NCBI GenBank assembly: GCA_027619675.1
Contig: JAQCHG010000037.1
Span: 1 to 8,857 of the forward strand
DNA: 8,857 bases
DNA from: Cyanobacteriota bacterium
GTDB lineage: Bacteria; Cyanobacteriota; Cyanobacteriia; Phormidesmidales; Phormidesmidaceae
Direction of reading: 5' to 3'
Positions within the stretch are counted from its first letter, which is position 1; every line of letters starts with the position of its first letter. The position numbers and the translations under genes were made by a program. The notes beneath the pieces were generated by a model. It had not been told where the DNA came from and ran no database searches. It saw only the letters and a program-made list of their open reading frames with translations. Shown here in pieces: positions 1 through 6,661 of the stretch.

Positions 1-1224
1 CCGGCCCTAGCCTTTTTGGTGGGGTGGTTTGGGGAACAAATGCTGAAATACTCCCACCGCAGCCAAAACCGCATCTCTGACCTCTCTTCCCAACTCACGG
101 AGGTGTTCAGCGGCATTCGGCTGGTGCGGGCCTTTGCCGCCGAAGACTACGCCATCGACCGCTTTACTGAAGAATCCGAGCGCAATCGCAGCGCCCGGTA
201 CCAAGCCGCCTGGTTACTGGCGGTGCAGTATCCCGTGGTGGGGTTCCTCTATGCTCTGATTGTGCTGTGCATCTTTATGGTGGGCAGTTGGCAAATCGCC
301 GTGGACAACCTCACCGGCGAAGCCTTCGGTAGCTATATGGCGGCGGCTCTCTTACTGATTGACCCAGTGACCCACACCACCGAGAACTACAACCTCTTTA
401 AAGAAGCTGAAGCCTCGGTGGACCGCATTTTCGAGCTGTTTGCCATTCAACCCGCCGTGCAGGAACAGGCCCAAGCCATCGCCCTACCAGCGGTCACGGG
501 CAAGGTGGAATACCGGAACGTATCCTTTAGCTACCAGCCAGGGGAACCGATTCTGAAGCAGTTGAGCTTAATGGCGCAACCGGGCGAAAAAATTGCCTTA
601 GTGGGCTCTTCGGGGGCGGGTAAAACCACCTTCGTCAATCTCTTGCCCCGGTTCTATGATCCCCAGGGCGGGCAAATTCTGGTGGATGGGATCGATATCA
701 CCACCGTAACTCTCAAGAGCCTGCGGCGTCAGATTGGGATTGTCCCCCAGGAAACGGTGCTATTTTCCGGCACCATTGCCGAAAACATTGCCTTTGGCCA
801 AAAGCACTTTGATCTAGAGGCGGTGGAAGCCGCCGCCAAGGTGGCCAATGCCCATGAGTTCATCAGTCAGTTTTCCCAGGGCTATCATTCTTGGGTGGGG
901 GAGCGGGGGGTGAATCTCTCGGGGGGGCAACGCCAGCGCATTGCCATTGCCCGCGCGGTCTTGCTTGATCCCCGCATCCTAATTCTGGATGAGGCCACCT
1001 CGGCCCTCGACTCCGAGTCAGAAAAGTTAGTGCAAGAAGCGCTGGAACGGCTGATGGGCGATCGCACCGCTTTTATCATTGCCCACCGCCTCGCCACCAT
1101 CCGCAGCGCCGATCGCATCGTCGTCCTCGATCGCGGTGAAATTGTCGAGGTGGGCACCCATACAGAACTGCTGGCGAAGGGCGATCGCTACGCCTACTTC
1201 TACGAGCAACAGTTTCAGGACTGA
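1..1224 (+). CDS. ABC exporter with fused membrane and ATPase domains, 5'-truncated
   Basis: This is the C-terminal part of a type I ABC exporter of the MsbA/lipid-multidrug family, which uses ATP to move a hydrophobic substrate or peptide across the inner membrane. The frame is open to base 1, so the true start lies outside; 407 residues are visible of the roughly 580-600 usual for the family. Visible residues 72-96 and about 108-122 are hydrophobic and fit the last two membrane helices. The nucleotide-binding domain follows: Walker A GSSGAGKT at 202-209, Q-loop PQE after 'IGIV', signature LSGGQRQ at 306-312, Walker B ILILDE with D330 and E331, and the H-loop histidine at 362. All ATPase motifs are intact, so this end looks functional. 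The substrate cannot be read from the sequence. Two HIP1 sites (1058, 1181) fall inside the gene. Family assignment is firm; subfamily is not. Confidence 0.95.
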   Translation, partial: PALAFLVGWFGEQMLKYSHRSQNRISDLSSQLTEVFSGIRLVRAFAAEDYAIDRFTEESERNRSARYQAAWLLAVQYPVVGFLYALIVLCIFMVGSWQIAVDNLTGEAFGSYMAAALLLIDPVTHTTENYNLFKEAEASVDRIFELFAIQPAVQEQAQAIALPAVTGKVEYRNVSFSYQPGEPILKQLSLMAQPGEKIALVGSSGAGKTTFVNLLPRFYDPQGGQILVDGIDITTVTLKSLRRQIGIVPQETVLFSGTIAENIAFGQKHFDLEAVEAAAKVANAHEFISQFSQGYHSWVGERGVNLSGGQRQRIAIARAVLLDPRILILDEATSALDSESEKLVQEALERLMGDRTAFIIAHRLATIRSADRIVVLDRGEIVEVGTHTELLAKGDRYAYFYEQQFQD

Positions 1225-1284
1225 TTCCCGTGGGAGGCTTTTGGCCCCATTCAGACCGCTCCCCTTTAGCCGGTTTATGAAGCA

Positions 1285-1353
1285 ATGATGAAGTATCAAG
1301 AAATGATGACCAAACCAGCCATTGAACAGGGGATCATGCCAGCTATTTCATAG
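1285..1353 (+). other. Possible 22-codon ORF between exporter and terminator
   Basis: A short open frame begins with two consecutive ATG codons (MMKYQEMMTKPAIEQ...) and ends in TAG before the terminator at 1400-1443. No Shine-Dalgarno sequence precedes it, and the frame extends upstream only to a stop at 1267-1269. It could be a small peptide, the tail of a lost gene or chance. I do not recognise it. Confidence 0.15.
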
Positions 1354-1399
1354 CACCAGGGTATTTCTTTCGTGATCGGTGAAAACACCTATAGAATCA

Positions 1400-1443
1400 A
1401 AAACTGCACGCACTCTTTAGGATCGCGTGCAGTTTTGTTTTTA
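1400..1443 (+). terminator. Rho-independent terminator after the ABC exporter
   Basis: A perfect 12-bp stem is formed by 1400-1411 (AAAACTGCACGC) and 1425-1436, with a 13-nt loop. The 3' side runs directly into TTTTGTTTTTA. The stem plus T-tract is a standard intrinsic terminator reading rightwards. It lies 175 bp beyond the exporter stop, so the transcript would have a long 3' tail or include a small downstream ORF. Confidence 0.8.
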
Positions 1444-1985
1444 AGATTTAAACCAGAAAAAAGCCAACCTATGTCATTAAGAATTAAAATACTCGCCTGG
1501 CTGGCATTCCTTCTCCAGACAGCGTTCCAGATATTGGATCCGATATACTCGCCAAAATTTCCAAGGATTTAAGCGGGTAACATAGGACTGGCTAAAAACG
1601 GGTTGAGTCAGGTACTTCCAAAGGGGAAAGCCGTTGTTTTTATATTGAGGAGCGCTCACAGGTCATCAGCCCAAAGATACTGGCCACGAAGCACGGGACA
1701 GTTCCAAGCCGATCAACCATTTCCATGCTTCATTACCAAGTATAGGCACACGAAAATCGTGAATCACTATCCAGGAACGTCACCCAGAAAAATATTCAAT
1801 AAAGCACAAAAAAGTTTATATAGCGCTGGCCCGTTTGCTGAAGACCCCTAAGATCACTCCGATCCTGGTATCAGGCGACGTAAATCCGCCGACCCCTGAA
1901 CAAGGGGCTTAAGACCTTAACCTGGGTTTGAAAGGGTAAGGGAAACCCCACCAGAAAGCACTCGGCGCAGCAGTAAATTGTCCTG
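1444..1985. other. Gene-poor, AT-richer stretch with only weak ORFs
   Basis: No convincing gene is visible here. The longest plus-strand frames are 1471-1572 (33 codons from an ATG) and 1603-1851 (82 codons from a TTG). Neither has a clear ribosome-binding site or a recognisable domain. The base composition is visibly poorer in GC than the flanking genes. Other frames in 1570-1860 are interrupted by several stops. It could be decayed transferred DNA or a remnant of a mobile element, but I found no terminal inverted repeats or transposase motif that would prove this. Confidence 0.4.
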
Positions 1986-2007
1986 CAGTCTTGCCCTAAG
2001 CAGACTG
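1986..2007 (-). other. Hairpin just beyond the tmRNA 3' end
   Basis: CAGTCT (1986-1991) pairs with AGACTG (2002-2007), and GC with GC inside, around a CCTAA loop with one bulged T. It lies 15 bp beyond the ssrA 3' end. No T-tract follows on the minus strand, so it is a weak terminator candidate and could instead be a processing or protective structure. A HIP1 octamer at 2008-2015 sits between it and ssrA. Confidence 0.3.
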
Positions 2008-2021
2008 GCGATCGCTATAAA

Positions 2022-2404
2022 TGGAGCTGACGGGAGTCGAACCCGTGTCCGCTTCGAGTATTAACATTCCATTCATTCACAGGCTTAGCCTATTTACCCT
2101 CAAGGCGGGGACCGCCATTTATCCCTGACGGTAGGATGCTTCGGTAAAGTCTTTATCCAACCGCCGACCGAAGGCGAACGATTAGATGCATCCGTTGGGG
2201 TTTGTCCGTAGCCCTTAACGGAGTCAGACTACAGACGCTCGCTAAAGAGTTTTAGTTAAGCAGCAACAGGAGCCGCTTTACGAGCAAAAGGAACGATGTT
2301 GTTCGCAGTTACGTTTTGTTGAGCCTGGATTAACGAGAGTGGACTCCCTCTCGGCCTGTATCACAAAGTGACTTTCGTCAAAGCGTCGAAACCGTTACAG
2401 CCCC
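2022..2404 (-). ncRNA. ssrA: tmRNA (transfer-messenger RNA), one-piece
   Basis: tmRNA enters ribosomes stalled on broken mRNA, acts first as tRNA-Ala and then as a short message that adds a degradation tag. On the minus strand the 5' end is GGGGCTG (2404-2398) followed by TAACGGTTTCGACGC, the classic tmRNA start. The 3' end, near 2053-2022, has the T-arm GGGTTCGACTCCC and the acceptor strand CAGCTCC, which pairs with the 5' GGGGCTG through one G-U, then discriminator A. CCA is not encoded; TTT follows, so it must be added enzymatically. The resume codon GCG starts the tag ANNIVPFARKAAPVAA and ends in TAA. The length of about 383 nt is normal. The two ends are in the usual order, so this is not a permuted two-piece form. 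Confidence 0.97.
2256..2306 (-). other. ssrA: tmRNA tag reading frame
   Basis: The sixteen codons from GCG (2306-2304) to GCT, then TAA (2258-2256), encode ANNIVPFARKAAPVAA. The tag ends in hydrophobic Val-Ala-Ala, as expected for recognition by ClpXP/ClpAP-type proteases. The ANNIV start is typical of cyanobacterial tags. Confidence 0.95.
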
Positions 2405-2410
2405 TCGCTT

Positions 2411-2438
2411 GTATGAACATACTAGCGTATTCCTAGCG
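2411..2438 (-). promoter_or_regulatory. Palindrome and direct repeat in the ssrA upstream region
   Basis: Just upstream of the tmRNA 5' end lies the interrupted palindrome GTATG-AA-CATAC (2411-2422), then CTAGCG repeated at 2422-2427 and 2433-2438, one helical turn (11 bp) apart. The position is where the ssrA promoter should be. I see no convincing -35/-10 pair, so this may be a regulator site or part of the promoter; the assignment is tentative. Confidence 0.25.
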
Positions 2439-2676
2439 AAACAACAGGCCAGGGGGAGCCCTCTGCAATGCCAGCCTCCTCCCTGGCGGGTTCAAGCGGC
2501 TAGGGCACCTAGGGGGCTGGATGCGTTTCCCCTCCCCTCCGGTGGCCGAGGGCGAAGCACAAACCCCGGTCTTGGCTGCCTGGACATCTGGTTTAAGGGG
2601 ATGCCGTCATTGGCCAGTCCAAGGAAGGTGTGCCCCTGTTCCTGAAGCGCTGAGCGGTGTCTTTACCCCCCAAGGG
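2439..2676. other. GC-rich non-coding stretch between ssrA and repeat copy 1
   Basis: Open frames run through this region on both strands but are proline-, glycine- and arginine-rich in the way typical of chance frames in GC-rich DNA. None has a recognisable domain or ribosome-binding site. I see no RNA gene signature here either. Confidence 0.4.
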
Positions 2677-2771
2677 CAGTACTCTCTGGCAGCAGTCACC
2701 GCCCCGCTGCTCCCTTGCCCCGCCGCTCCCTCGCTCCAGAACGGTTGGAAATTGACGCCGGGCAGGATTAA
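2677..2771 (+). repeat. Dispersed repeat family, copy 1 (diverged)
   Basis: It aligns over about 95 bp with copy 2 at 3560-3659. Shared blocks in order are AGTACTCT-TGGC, AGTCAC, the 13-mer GCTCCCTTGCCCC (2709-2721), CCGCTCCC and AACGGTTGG (2740-2748). The ends are more worn than in copy 2: the right end reads GCAGGATTAAG where copy 2 has GTACTAG. Confidence 0.6.
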
Positions 2772-2833
2772 GGCTAAGGGAACGGTTATCGATCCGATAA
2801 TCTTTTGTAAAGGCAATTGGTTACGCTTCTCTC

Positions 2834-2839
2834 TATAAT
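2834..2839 (+). promoter_or_regulatory. -10 promoter element for the repeat-protein gene
   Basis: A perfect TATAAT lies 167 bp before the start codon of the 3006-3452 gene. The -35 position (about 2811-2816, AGGCAA) is a poor match. If used, the transcript would start near 2846 and carry a leader of about 160 nt. Confidence 0.45.
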
Positions 2840-2909
2840 GTTTATTAAAGTATCCCCGTTGTTACAGAAGCTCTAGGGCAGCGTTTGGTCTTCGTTTGGG
2901 TTCAGCGCC

Positions 2910-2937
2910 TGCCACATAATTTTATTTATGGGTGGCA
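2910..2937 (+). other. Hairpin in the leader of the repeat-protein gene
   Basis: TGCCAC (2910-2915) pairs with GTGGCA (2932-2937), and the adjoining ATAA can pair with TTAT across a two-base bulge, giving a hairpin with an AT-rich tip. It lies in the predicted long leader. No T-tract follows, so it is not a terminator; it may affect RNA stability or translation. Confidence 0.3.
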
Positions 2938-3005
2938 ATCTGGAAAAATGGGTAAGGAGCGCAAACGGGCGCAGTTTGAATCGCTAAGCCGAGAGAGGTT
3001 GACCT

Positions 3006-3452
3006 ATGACCAGCACCAATGAAGCCGCCAACGGCCAAGCCGAGACTGCTCAGTCAGAGGCAGCGGCTCCCGCCACCACGACCCGTAAGACCACGGCGCG
3101 CCGCCAGTCTACCGCCAATAAGGGAGGACTGGTGAAATCTAAAGCAGGCAAACCAGAGGTATTTGTTTTGGACGATCAGACACGGTTAACGCCTACTGAG
3201 TATCTTCCTAACCATCGGCCCATTGCCCTGAGCGAGGTTGAGGTAGTCGGCAGCCCAAATTCATCAGGTAGCCGCCCGATCATGGCTGATACCTTTGAGA
3301 TTTTTGCCACTGACCTATTGCCCGGTCATCGCCCGGTCATGGTCAGCACCCTGCACCTGTCTGACCTCAACTTTTTGCCCGGTAATCGCCCCATTGCTCC
3401 TAACGATGTGGTTGATCCCCCCGCTTCTGTTTTGATGGGTTACTTGGATTAG
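3006..3452 (+). CDS. Protein with four 19-residue RP-motif repeats, unknown function
   Basis: A 148-aa protein with two parts. Residues 1-50 are rich in Ala, Thr, Lys and Arg (for example TTTRKTTARRQ) and look disordered and basic. Residues 66-141 are four tandem repeats with an exact 19-residue period: the RP pairs fall at 71-72, 90-91, 109-110 and 128-129. Three repeats start [YLF]LP(N/G)(H/N)RP(I/V); the second reads NSSGSRPI. I have an impression of similar NRPI/HRPI repeat proteins in other cyanobacteria, but know no function. There is no signal peptide, membrane segment or cysteine. The ATG is preceded by a purine-rich GAGAGAGG (2991-2998) with about 7 nt spacing, which supports this start. 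It stands alone between the ssrA region and a strong terminator, so it is probably a single-gene transcript. Confidence 0.8.
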   Translation: MTSTNEAANGQAETAQSEAAAPATTTRKTTARRQSTANKGGLVKSKAGKPEVFVLDDQTRLTPTEYLPNHRPIALSEVEVVGSPNSSGSRPIMADTFEIFATDLLPGHRPVMVSTLHLSDLNFLPGNRPIAPNDVVDPPASVLMGYLD

Positions 3453-3479
3453 ATTGCAACCAAGATACGCAAAATTTTT

Positions 3480-3523
3480 CTAAGAAAAGGGCTGGCAAAG
3501 AAATTTGCTAGCCCTTTTCTTAG
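3480..3523. terminator. Strong two-way rho-independent terminator
   Basis: 3480-3499 and 3504-3523 form a 20-bp stem with a single G-U pair around a GAAA loop. The core GGGCTGGCAAA/TTTGCTAGCCC is followed by TTTTCTT on the plus strand, and the matching AAGAAAA gives the same arrangement on the minus strand. It sits 28 bp after the repeat-protein stop and should end that transcript. Confidence 0.9.
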
Positions 3524-3562
3524 GGCGCATTGCGGTGGCCAACATAGGGATGACGCACCCTA
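3521..3562. repeat. Short imperfect inverted repeat ending in TAGGG(C/T)GC
   Basis: TAGGGCGCA (3521-3529) faces TGACGCACCCTA (3551-3562), whose reverse complement is TAGGGTGCGTCA. The 42-bp unit resembles the small GGTGCGT palindromes scattered through many cyanobacterial genomes. It abuts the terminator and shares its final TAG. Confidence 0.5.
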
Positions 3563-3659
3563 GTACTCTATGGCGAAAGTCACAATCCCCCTGGCTCCCT
3601 TGCCCCTCCGCTCCCCCACCCTGAGAAACGGTTGGCACATTTACGTCGTGCGGTACTAG
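3560..3659 (+). repeat. Dispersed repeat family, copy 2 (best-preserved ends)
   Basis: A 100-bp unit bounded by the perfect 7-bp inverted repeats CTAGTAC (3560-3566) and GTACTAG (3653-3659). Internally it shares the 13-mer GCTCCCTTGCCCC (3594-3606) with copy 1, and GCTCCCCCACCC (3610-3621) plus GGTTGGCA (3630-3637) with copy 3. The size, terminal inverted repeats and absence of coding capacity fit a miniature, non-autonomous mobile element. No parent transposase is in the window. Confidence 0.65.
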
Positions 3660-3759
3660 ATCATCGCTGATGGGTTCAGTGGTCGTGGCGATGTTTACCT
3701 TGCAAGGATGTCGTTCTTGATGGTCCATACCCCTGGGGAAAGTCCCAACCGCCCTGTCA

Positions 3760-3781
3760 AAATGTGATGTGGATCACGTTG
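3760..3781 (+). promoter_or_regulatory. CRP/SYCRP1-type cAMP receptor protein site (candidate)
   Basis: The 22 bp contain TGTGA (3763-3767), six bases, then TCAC (3774-3777), flanked by AAA and TT. This follows the CRP-family consensus AAATGTGAT...ATCACATTT, with 7 of 11 dyad positions symmetric. Two further ATCAC half-sites follow at 3783 and 3795. It is centred 77 bp before the GTG of the 3848-4111 gene. SYCRP1 is the cyanobacterial cAMP receptor; its use here is inferred from the motif alone. Confidence 0.45.
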
Positions 3782-3807
3782 ATCACCACTCTGGATCACC
3801 CGCCTCG

Positions 3808-3836
3808 TTTAGAAAGGTCACAAGCTTGGGTATGAA
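3808..3836 (+). promoter_or_regulatory. Weak candidate promoter for the 87-aa gene
   Basis: TTTAGA (3808-3813) and TATGAA (3831-3836) are spaced by 17 bp. A start near 3843 would put the CRP-like site at about -72.5, a position compatible with class I activation, but would leave almost no leader before GTG 3848. Both hexamers are weak matches. Confidence 0.25.
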
Positions 3837-3847
3837 ACTCCGGCATA

Positions 3848-4111
3848 GTGATAAGCGAGACGTTATGTGGATTCAATGTGTTGGAAATTTGTCCTTTGAA
3901 GTTTGCTTTATCTGAGTTGTTTGCTCAGGCTAGCGATCGCGGATTTCTGACCCTTGCAGACCGCTATGGCCTCCTCGCAAACTTGCTGCACGAAAGCACC
4001 TTAACCGAAGAAGAACGCCACGCAATTGATCGAATTCTGCGGGCAGCAGCCCGAGGACGGGTCAAGGTGGTAGACGATATTTCAGCGATCGTAGACACCC
4101 TTGAGGTTTAA
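3848..4111 (+). CDS. Small conserved-looking cyanobacterial protein, unknown function
   Basis: An 87-aa protein with mostly helical character. The central part reads like an amphipathic helical bundle: LSELFAQASDRGFLTLADRY, then LLANLLHESTLTEEERHAIDRI, then a basic stretch RAAARGRVKVVDD. It has the look of a small cyanobacteria-specific protein, but I cannot give a family name. There is no signal peptide or membrane helix. The GTG start is the longest option; later in-frame starts are GTG 3878 and TTG 3881, and no clear Shine-Dalgarno sequence decides between them. The coding sequence carries a HIP1 site (3933-3940) and typical local codon use. A CRP-like site and a weak promoter lie upstream, and a two-way terminator lies downstream. 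It is convergent with psbC. Confidence 0.65.
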   Translation: MISETLCGFNVLEICPLKFALSELFAQASDRGFLTLADRYGLLANLLHESTLTEEERHAIDRILRAAARGRVKVVDDISAIVDTLEV

Positions 4112-4179
4112 GACTTCTAGAGTCGAATAGCTGTGCGAGTCGGTTGTTCTACCTACCATGACACAAGAATCATAGACAC

Positions 4180-4210
4180 AAAAAAGCCCGCACACTGTGC
4201 GGGCTTTTTT
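4180..4210. terminator. Two-way terminator between the 87-aa gene and psbC
   Basis: AAAAAAGCCCGCAC (4180-4193) pairs perfectly with GTGCGGGCTTTTTT (4197-4210) around a 3-nt ACT loop. A GC-rich core with A and T tracts at both sides ends transcripts in either direction, here the convergent small gene (+) and the psbD-psbC operon (-). Confidence 0.92.
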
Positions 4211-4236
4211 GATGACAGGTCTAGACCAAGGTGACC

Positions 4237-5619
4237 TTAATCTAGATCTGCCATCGACAGTACGGGTTCAGACTCACGGTCAATCCCCTTCTCAAAGCCA
4301 GCTTCGGCAGCGCGAGCGCGGCCAGCGTGCCACAGGTGGCCCACCAAGAAGAAGAAGCCCAGCACAAAGTGAGAAGTAGACAACCACTGACGGGGGTTCA
4401 CAAAGTTCACAGAGTTGATCTCAGTGATGATCCCACCCACAGAGTTGAGGGAAGCGTTGGGGGCGTGGGTCATGTACTCAGCAGCCCGACGCACTTGCCA
4501 GTCTTGGATATCGTTCTTGAGCTTATCCAGATCCAAGCCGTTGGGGCCGCGTAGGGGCTCCAGCCAAGGACCTTGGAAATCCCAGAAACGCATGGTTTCA
4601 CCGCCGAAGATGATTTCCCCGGTAGGAGACCGCATCAGGTACTTACCTAGACCGGTAGGCCCTTGGGCAGCACCGATGTTGGCACCCAACCGCAGGTCAC
4701 GCACCAAGAAGGTCATGGCTTGCGCTTGGGAAGCTTCCGCATTGGTGGGGCCGTAGAACTCGCTAGGATAAGCGGTGTTGTTGAACCACACGTAGCAAGA
4801 AGCAATGAAGCCCATCAGGGACAGGGCACCCAAGCTGTAGGACAGGTAAGCTTCACCAGACCAGATGAAGGCACGGCGAGCCCAACCAAAGGGCTTGGTG
4901 AGAATGTGCCATATACCGCCACCGATGCAGATCAGGCCAATCCAGATATGGCCACCAATGATGTCCTCCATGTTGTTGACACCAACGATCCAGCCGTTGC
5001 CGCCAAAGGGAGAACCCACCAGATAACCAAAGATGATCGCCGGATTCAGGGTGGGGTTGGTAATTACCCGCACATCGCCGCCACCGGGTGCCCAGGTGTC
5101 ATAAACACCGCCCAAGAAACAGGCTTTGATCACCAGCAGTAAGGCACCGCATCCCAACAGGATGAGGTGGATACCGATGATGGTGGTCATCTTATTCTTG
5201 TCTTTCCAGTCGTAGCCAAAGAAAGCGGAATATTCTTCCAGCGTCTCAGGGCCACGCACGGCGTGGTAAATACCCCCCAAGCCAAGAACGGCGGAGGATA
5301 CGAGGTGCAGCACACCCACCACAAAGTAGGGGAAGGTGTCGATGACTTCACCACCTGGGCCAACCCCCCAACCGAGGGTGGCGAGGTGGGGTAGCAGAAT
5401 GAAGCCTTGCTCATAGAGGGGCTTCTCGGGGACAAAGTGGGCGACCTCAAACAGGGTCATCGCACCTGCCCAAAAGACAATCAGACCAGCGTGGGCGACG
5501 TGGGCACCCAGCAACTTGCCGGATAGGTTGATCAGACGAGCGTTACCAGACCACCAGGCAAACCCGGTAGATTCTTGGTCCCGCCCACCCAGGTAGGAAT
5601 TACTAGAGAGCGTTACCAC
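4237..5619 (-). CDS. psbC: Photosystem II CP43 chlorophyll-binding inner antenna protein
   Basis: CP43 is a six-helix thylakoid membrane protein that binds antenna chlorophylls and passes energy to the reaction centre; its large lumenal loop contacts the oxygen-evolving Mn4CaO5 cluster. From the GTG at 5619-5617 the product is 460 aa, the standard cyanobacterial length. The start reads [14 protein letters not shown], then [11 protein letters not shown]. The lumenal-loop motif GGETMRFWD is intact: E341 and R344 here correspond to E354 and R357 in the usual numbering, the manganese ligand and its partner. The end is MADLD. The GTG lies inside the end of psbD (17-nt overlap) and is preceded by GAGG within psbD with about 9 nt spacing. 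A longer in-frame ATG exists at 5646, but the GTG start is preferred because of the ribosome site and the family length. Confidence 0.98.
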   Translation of the reverse strand: MVTLSSNSYLGGRDQESTGFAWWSGNARLINLSGKLLGAHVAHAGLIVFWAGAMTLFEVAHFVPEKPLYEQGFILLPHLATLGWGVGPGGEVIDTFPYFVVGVLHLVSSAVLGLGGIYHAVRGPETLEEYSAFFGYDWKDKNKMTTIIGIHLILLGCGALLLVIKACFLGGVYDTWAPGGGDVRVITNPTLNPAIIFGYLVGSPFGGNGWIVGVNNMEDIIGGHIWIGLICIGGGIWHILTKPFGWARRAFIWSGEAYLSYSLGALSLMGFIASCYVWFNNTAYPSEFYGPTNAEASQAQAMTFLVRDLRLGANIGAAQGPTGLGKYLMRSPTGEIIFGGETMRFWDFQGPWLEPLRGPNGLDLDKLKNDIQDWQVRRAAEYMTHAPNASLNSVGGIITEINSVNFVNPRQWLSTSHFVLGFFFLVGHLWHAGRARAAEAGFEKGIDRESEPVLSMADLD

Positions 5620-6661
5620 GGGGCAGTACCTCTTCGGGGAATACAAACTTCTCGTGGGGCTGGTCAGTGGGAGCCATCCAAGCCCGGATACCTTCGTTCA
5701 ACAGAATGTTCTTCGTGTAGAACGTTTCAAACTCAGGGTCCTCAGCAGCGCGAATCTCCTGGGAGACAAAGTCATAGGCCCGCAGGTTCAACCCGAGACC
5801 CACAACCCCTACCGCACTCATCCACAGGCCCGTCACTGGCACGAACAACATGAAGAAGTGCAGCCAGCGCTTGTTCGAGAACGCAATGCCGAAAATCTGA
5901 GACCAGAAGCGGTTAGCGGTCACCATGGAATAGGTTTCCTCCGCCTGGGTCGGTTCAAACGCCCGGAAGGTGTTGGCATTTTCGCCATCCTTAAACAGGG
6001 TGTTTTCCACCGTTGCCCCGTGGATGGCACACAGCAGTGCGCCGCCCAACACCCCAGCCACACCCATCATGTGGAAAGGATTCAAGGTCCAGTTATGGAA
6101 ACCCTGGAAGAACAGGATGAAGCGGAAGATGGCCGCCACCCCAAAGCTGGGGGCAAAGAACCAACTGGATTGGCCCAAGGGGTACATCAGAAAGACACTG
6201 ACGAACACCGCAATCGGCGCAGAGAACGCGATCGCGTTGTAAGGCCGTAGACCCACCAGTCGAGCCACCTCAAACTGACGCAGCATAAAGCCGATCAGTC
6301 CGAAAGCACCATGGAGAGCTACAAAGCTCCAGAGGCCGCCAATTTGGCACCAGCGGACGAAATCGCCCTGGGCCTCAGGACCCCACAGCAGCAGCAGCGA
6401 GTGGCCCATGCTGTCAGCGGGGGTGGACACTGCCACGGTGAGGAAGTTACAGCCTTCCAGGTAGGAAGATGCCAAACCGTGGGTGTACCAAGAAGTCACG
6501 AAAGTAGTGCCGGTCAGCCAGCCGCCCAAGGCCATGTAGGCGCAGGGGAACAGCAGCAGACCAGACCAGCCGATGAAGACGAATCGGTCGCGCTTTAGCC
6601 AGTCATCGAGGACGTCGAACCATCCCCGCTGGGCTTGCGCTCGTCCCATTGCTATGGTCAT
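5603..6661 (-). CDS. psbD: Photosystem II reaction-centre protein D2
   Basis: D2 pairs with D1 to form the photosystem II core that carries P680, pheophytin, plastoquinone QA and the non-haem iron. The product is 352 aa, exactly the canonical length, and starts MTIAMGRA. Key residues are present at their standard positions: redox tyrosine Y160, P680 ligand H197, iron and QA ligands H214 and H268, and H117, which holds a peripheral chlorophyll. The C-terminus [11 protein letters not shown] is typical. The ATG at 6661-6659 is chosen over an in-frame ATG 15 nt upstream because GGAG lies 9 nt before it and the family starts at MTIA. It is the first gene of the psbD-psbC operon, with its stop inside psbC. 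A HIP1 site lies at 6228-6235. Nothing in the protein is unusual. Confidence 0.99.
   Translation of the reverse strand: MTIAMGRAQAQRGWFDVLDDWLKRDRFVFIGWSGLLLFPCAYMALGGWLTGTTFVTSWYTHGLASSYLEGCNFLTVAVSTPADSMGHSLLLLWGPEAQGDFVRWCQIGGLWSFVALHGAFGLIGFMLRQFEVARLVGLRPYNAIAFSAPIAVFVSVFLMYPLGQSSWFFAPSFGVAAIFRFILFFQGFHNWTLNPFHMMGVAGVLGGALLCAIHGATVENTLFKDGENANTFRAFEPTQAEETYSMVTANRFWSQIFGIAFSNKRWLHFFMLFVPVTGLWMSAVGVVGLGLNLRAYDFVSQEIRAAEDPEFETFYTKNILLNEGIRAWMAPTDQPHEKFVFPEEVLPRGNAL

Noticed and set aside
1603..1851. 82-codon plus-strand frame from a TTG
   Set aside because: No ribosome site, no recognisable motif, and the neighbouring frames are interrupted; listed only as part of the gene-poor stretch.
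2022..2404. Possible intron or permuted form of tmRNA
   Set aside because: Both ends and the tag frame are in standard order in one continuous 383-nt gene.
2409..2838. Overlapping plus- and minus-strand frames of 69-105 codons right of ssrA
   Set aside because: Composition is that of GC-rich non-coding DNA, they overlap repeat copy 1, and no family features or ribosome sites are seen.
3480..3728. 82-codon minus-strand frame across the terminator and repeats
   Set aside because: It runs through a terminator stem and two repeat elements, has no ribosome site and no domain; it is a chance frame.
4218..4238. Two adjacent short palindromes (GGTCTAGACC and AAGGTGACCTT) at the psbC stop
   Set aside because: They are short, lack a T-tract and overlap the stop codon; the strong terminator next to them explains transcript ending.
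4663..5142. 159-codon plus-strand frame opposite psbC, and others opposite psbC and psbD
   Set aside because: These are antisense shadows of highly conserved genes; their codons are set by CP43 and D2.
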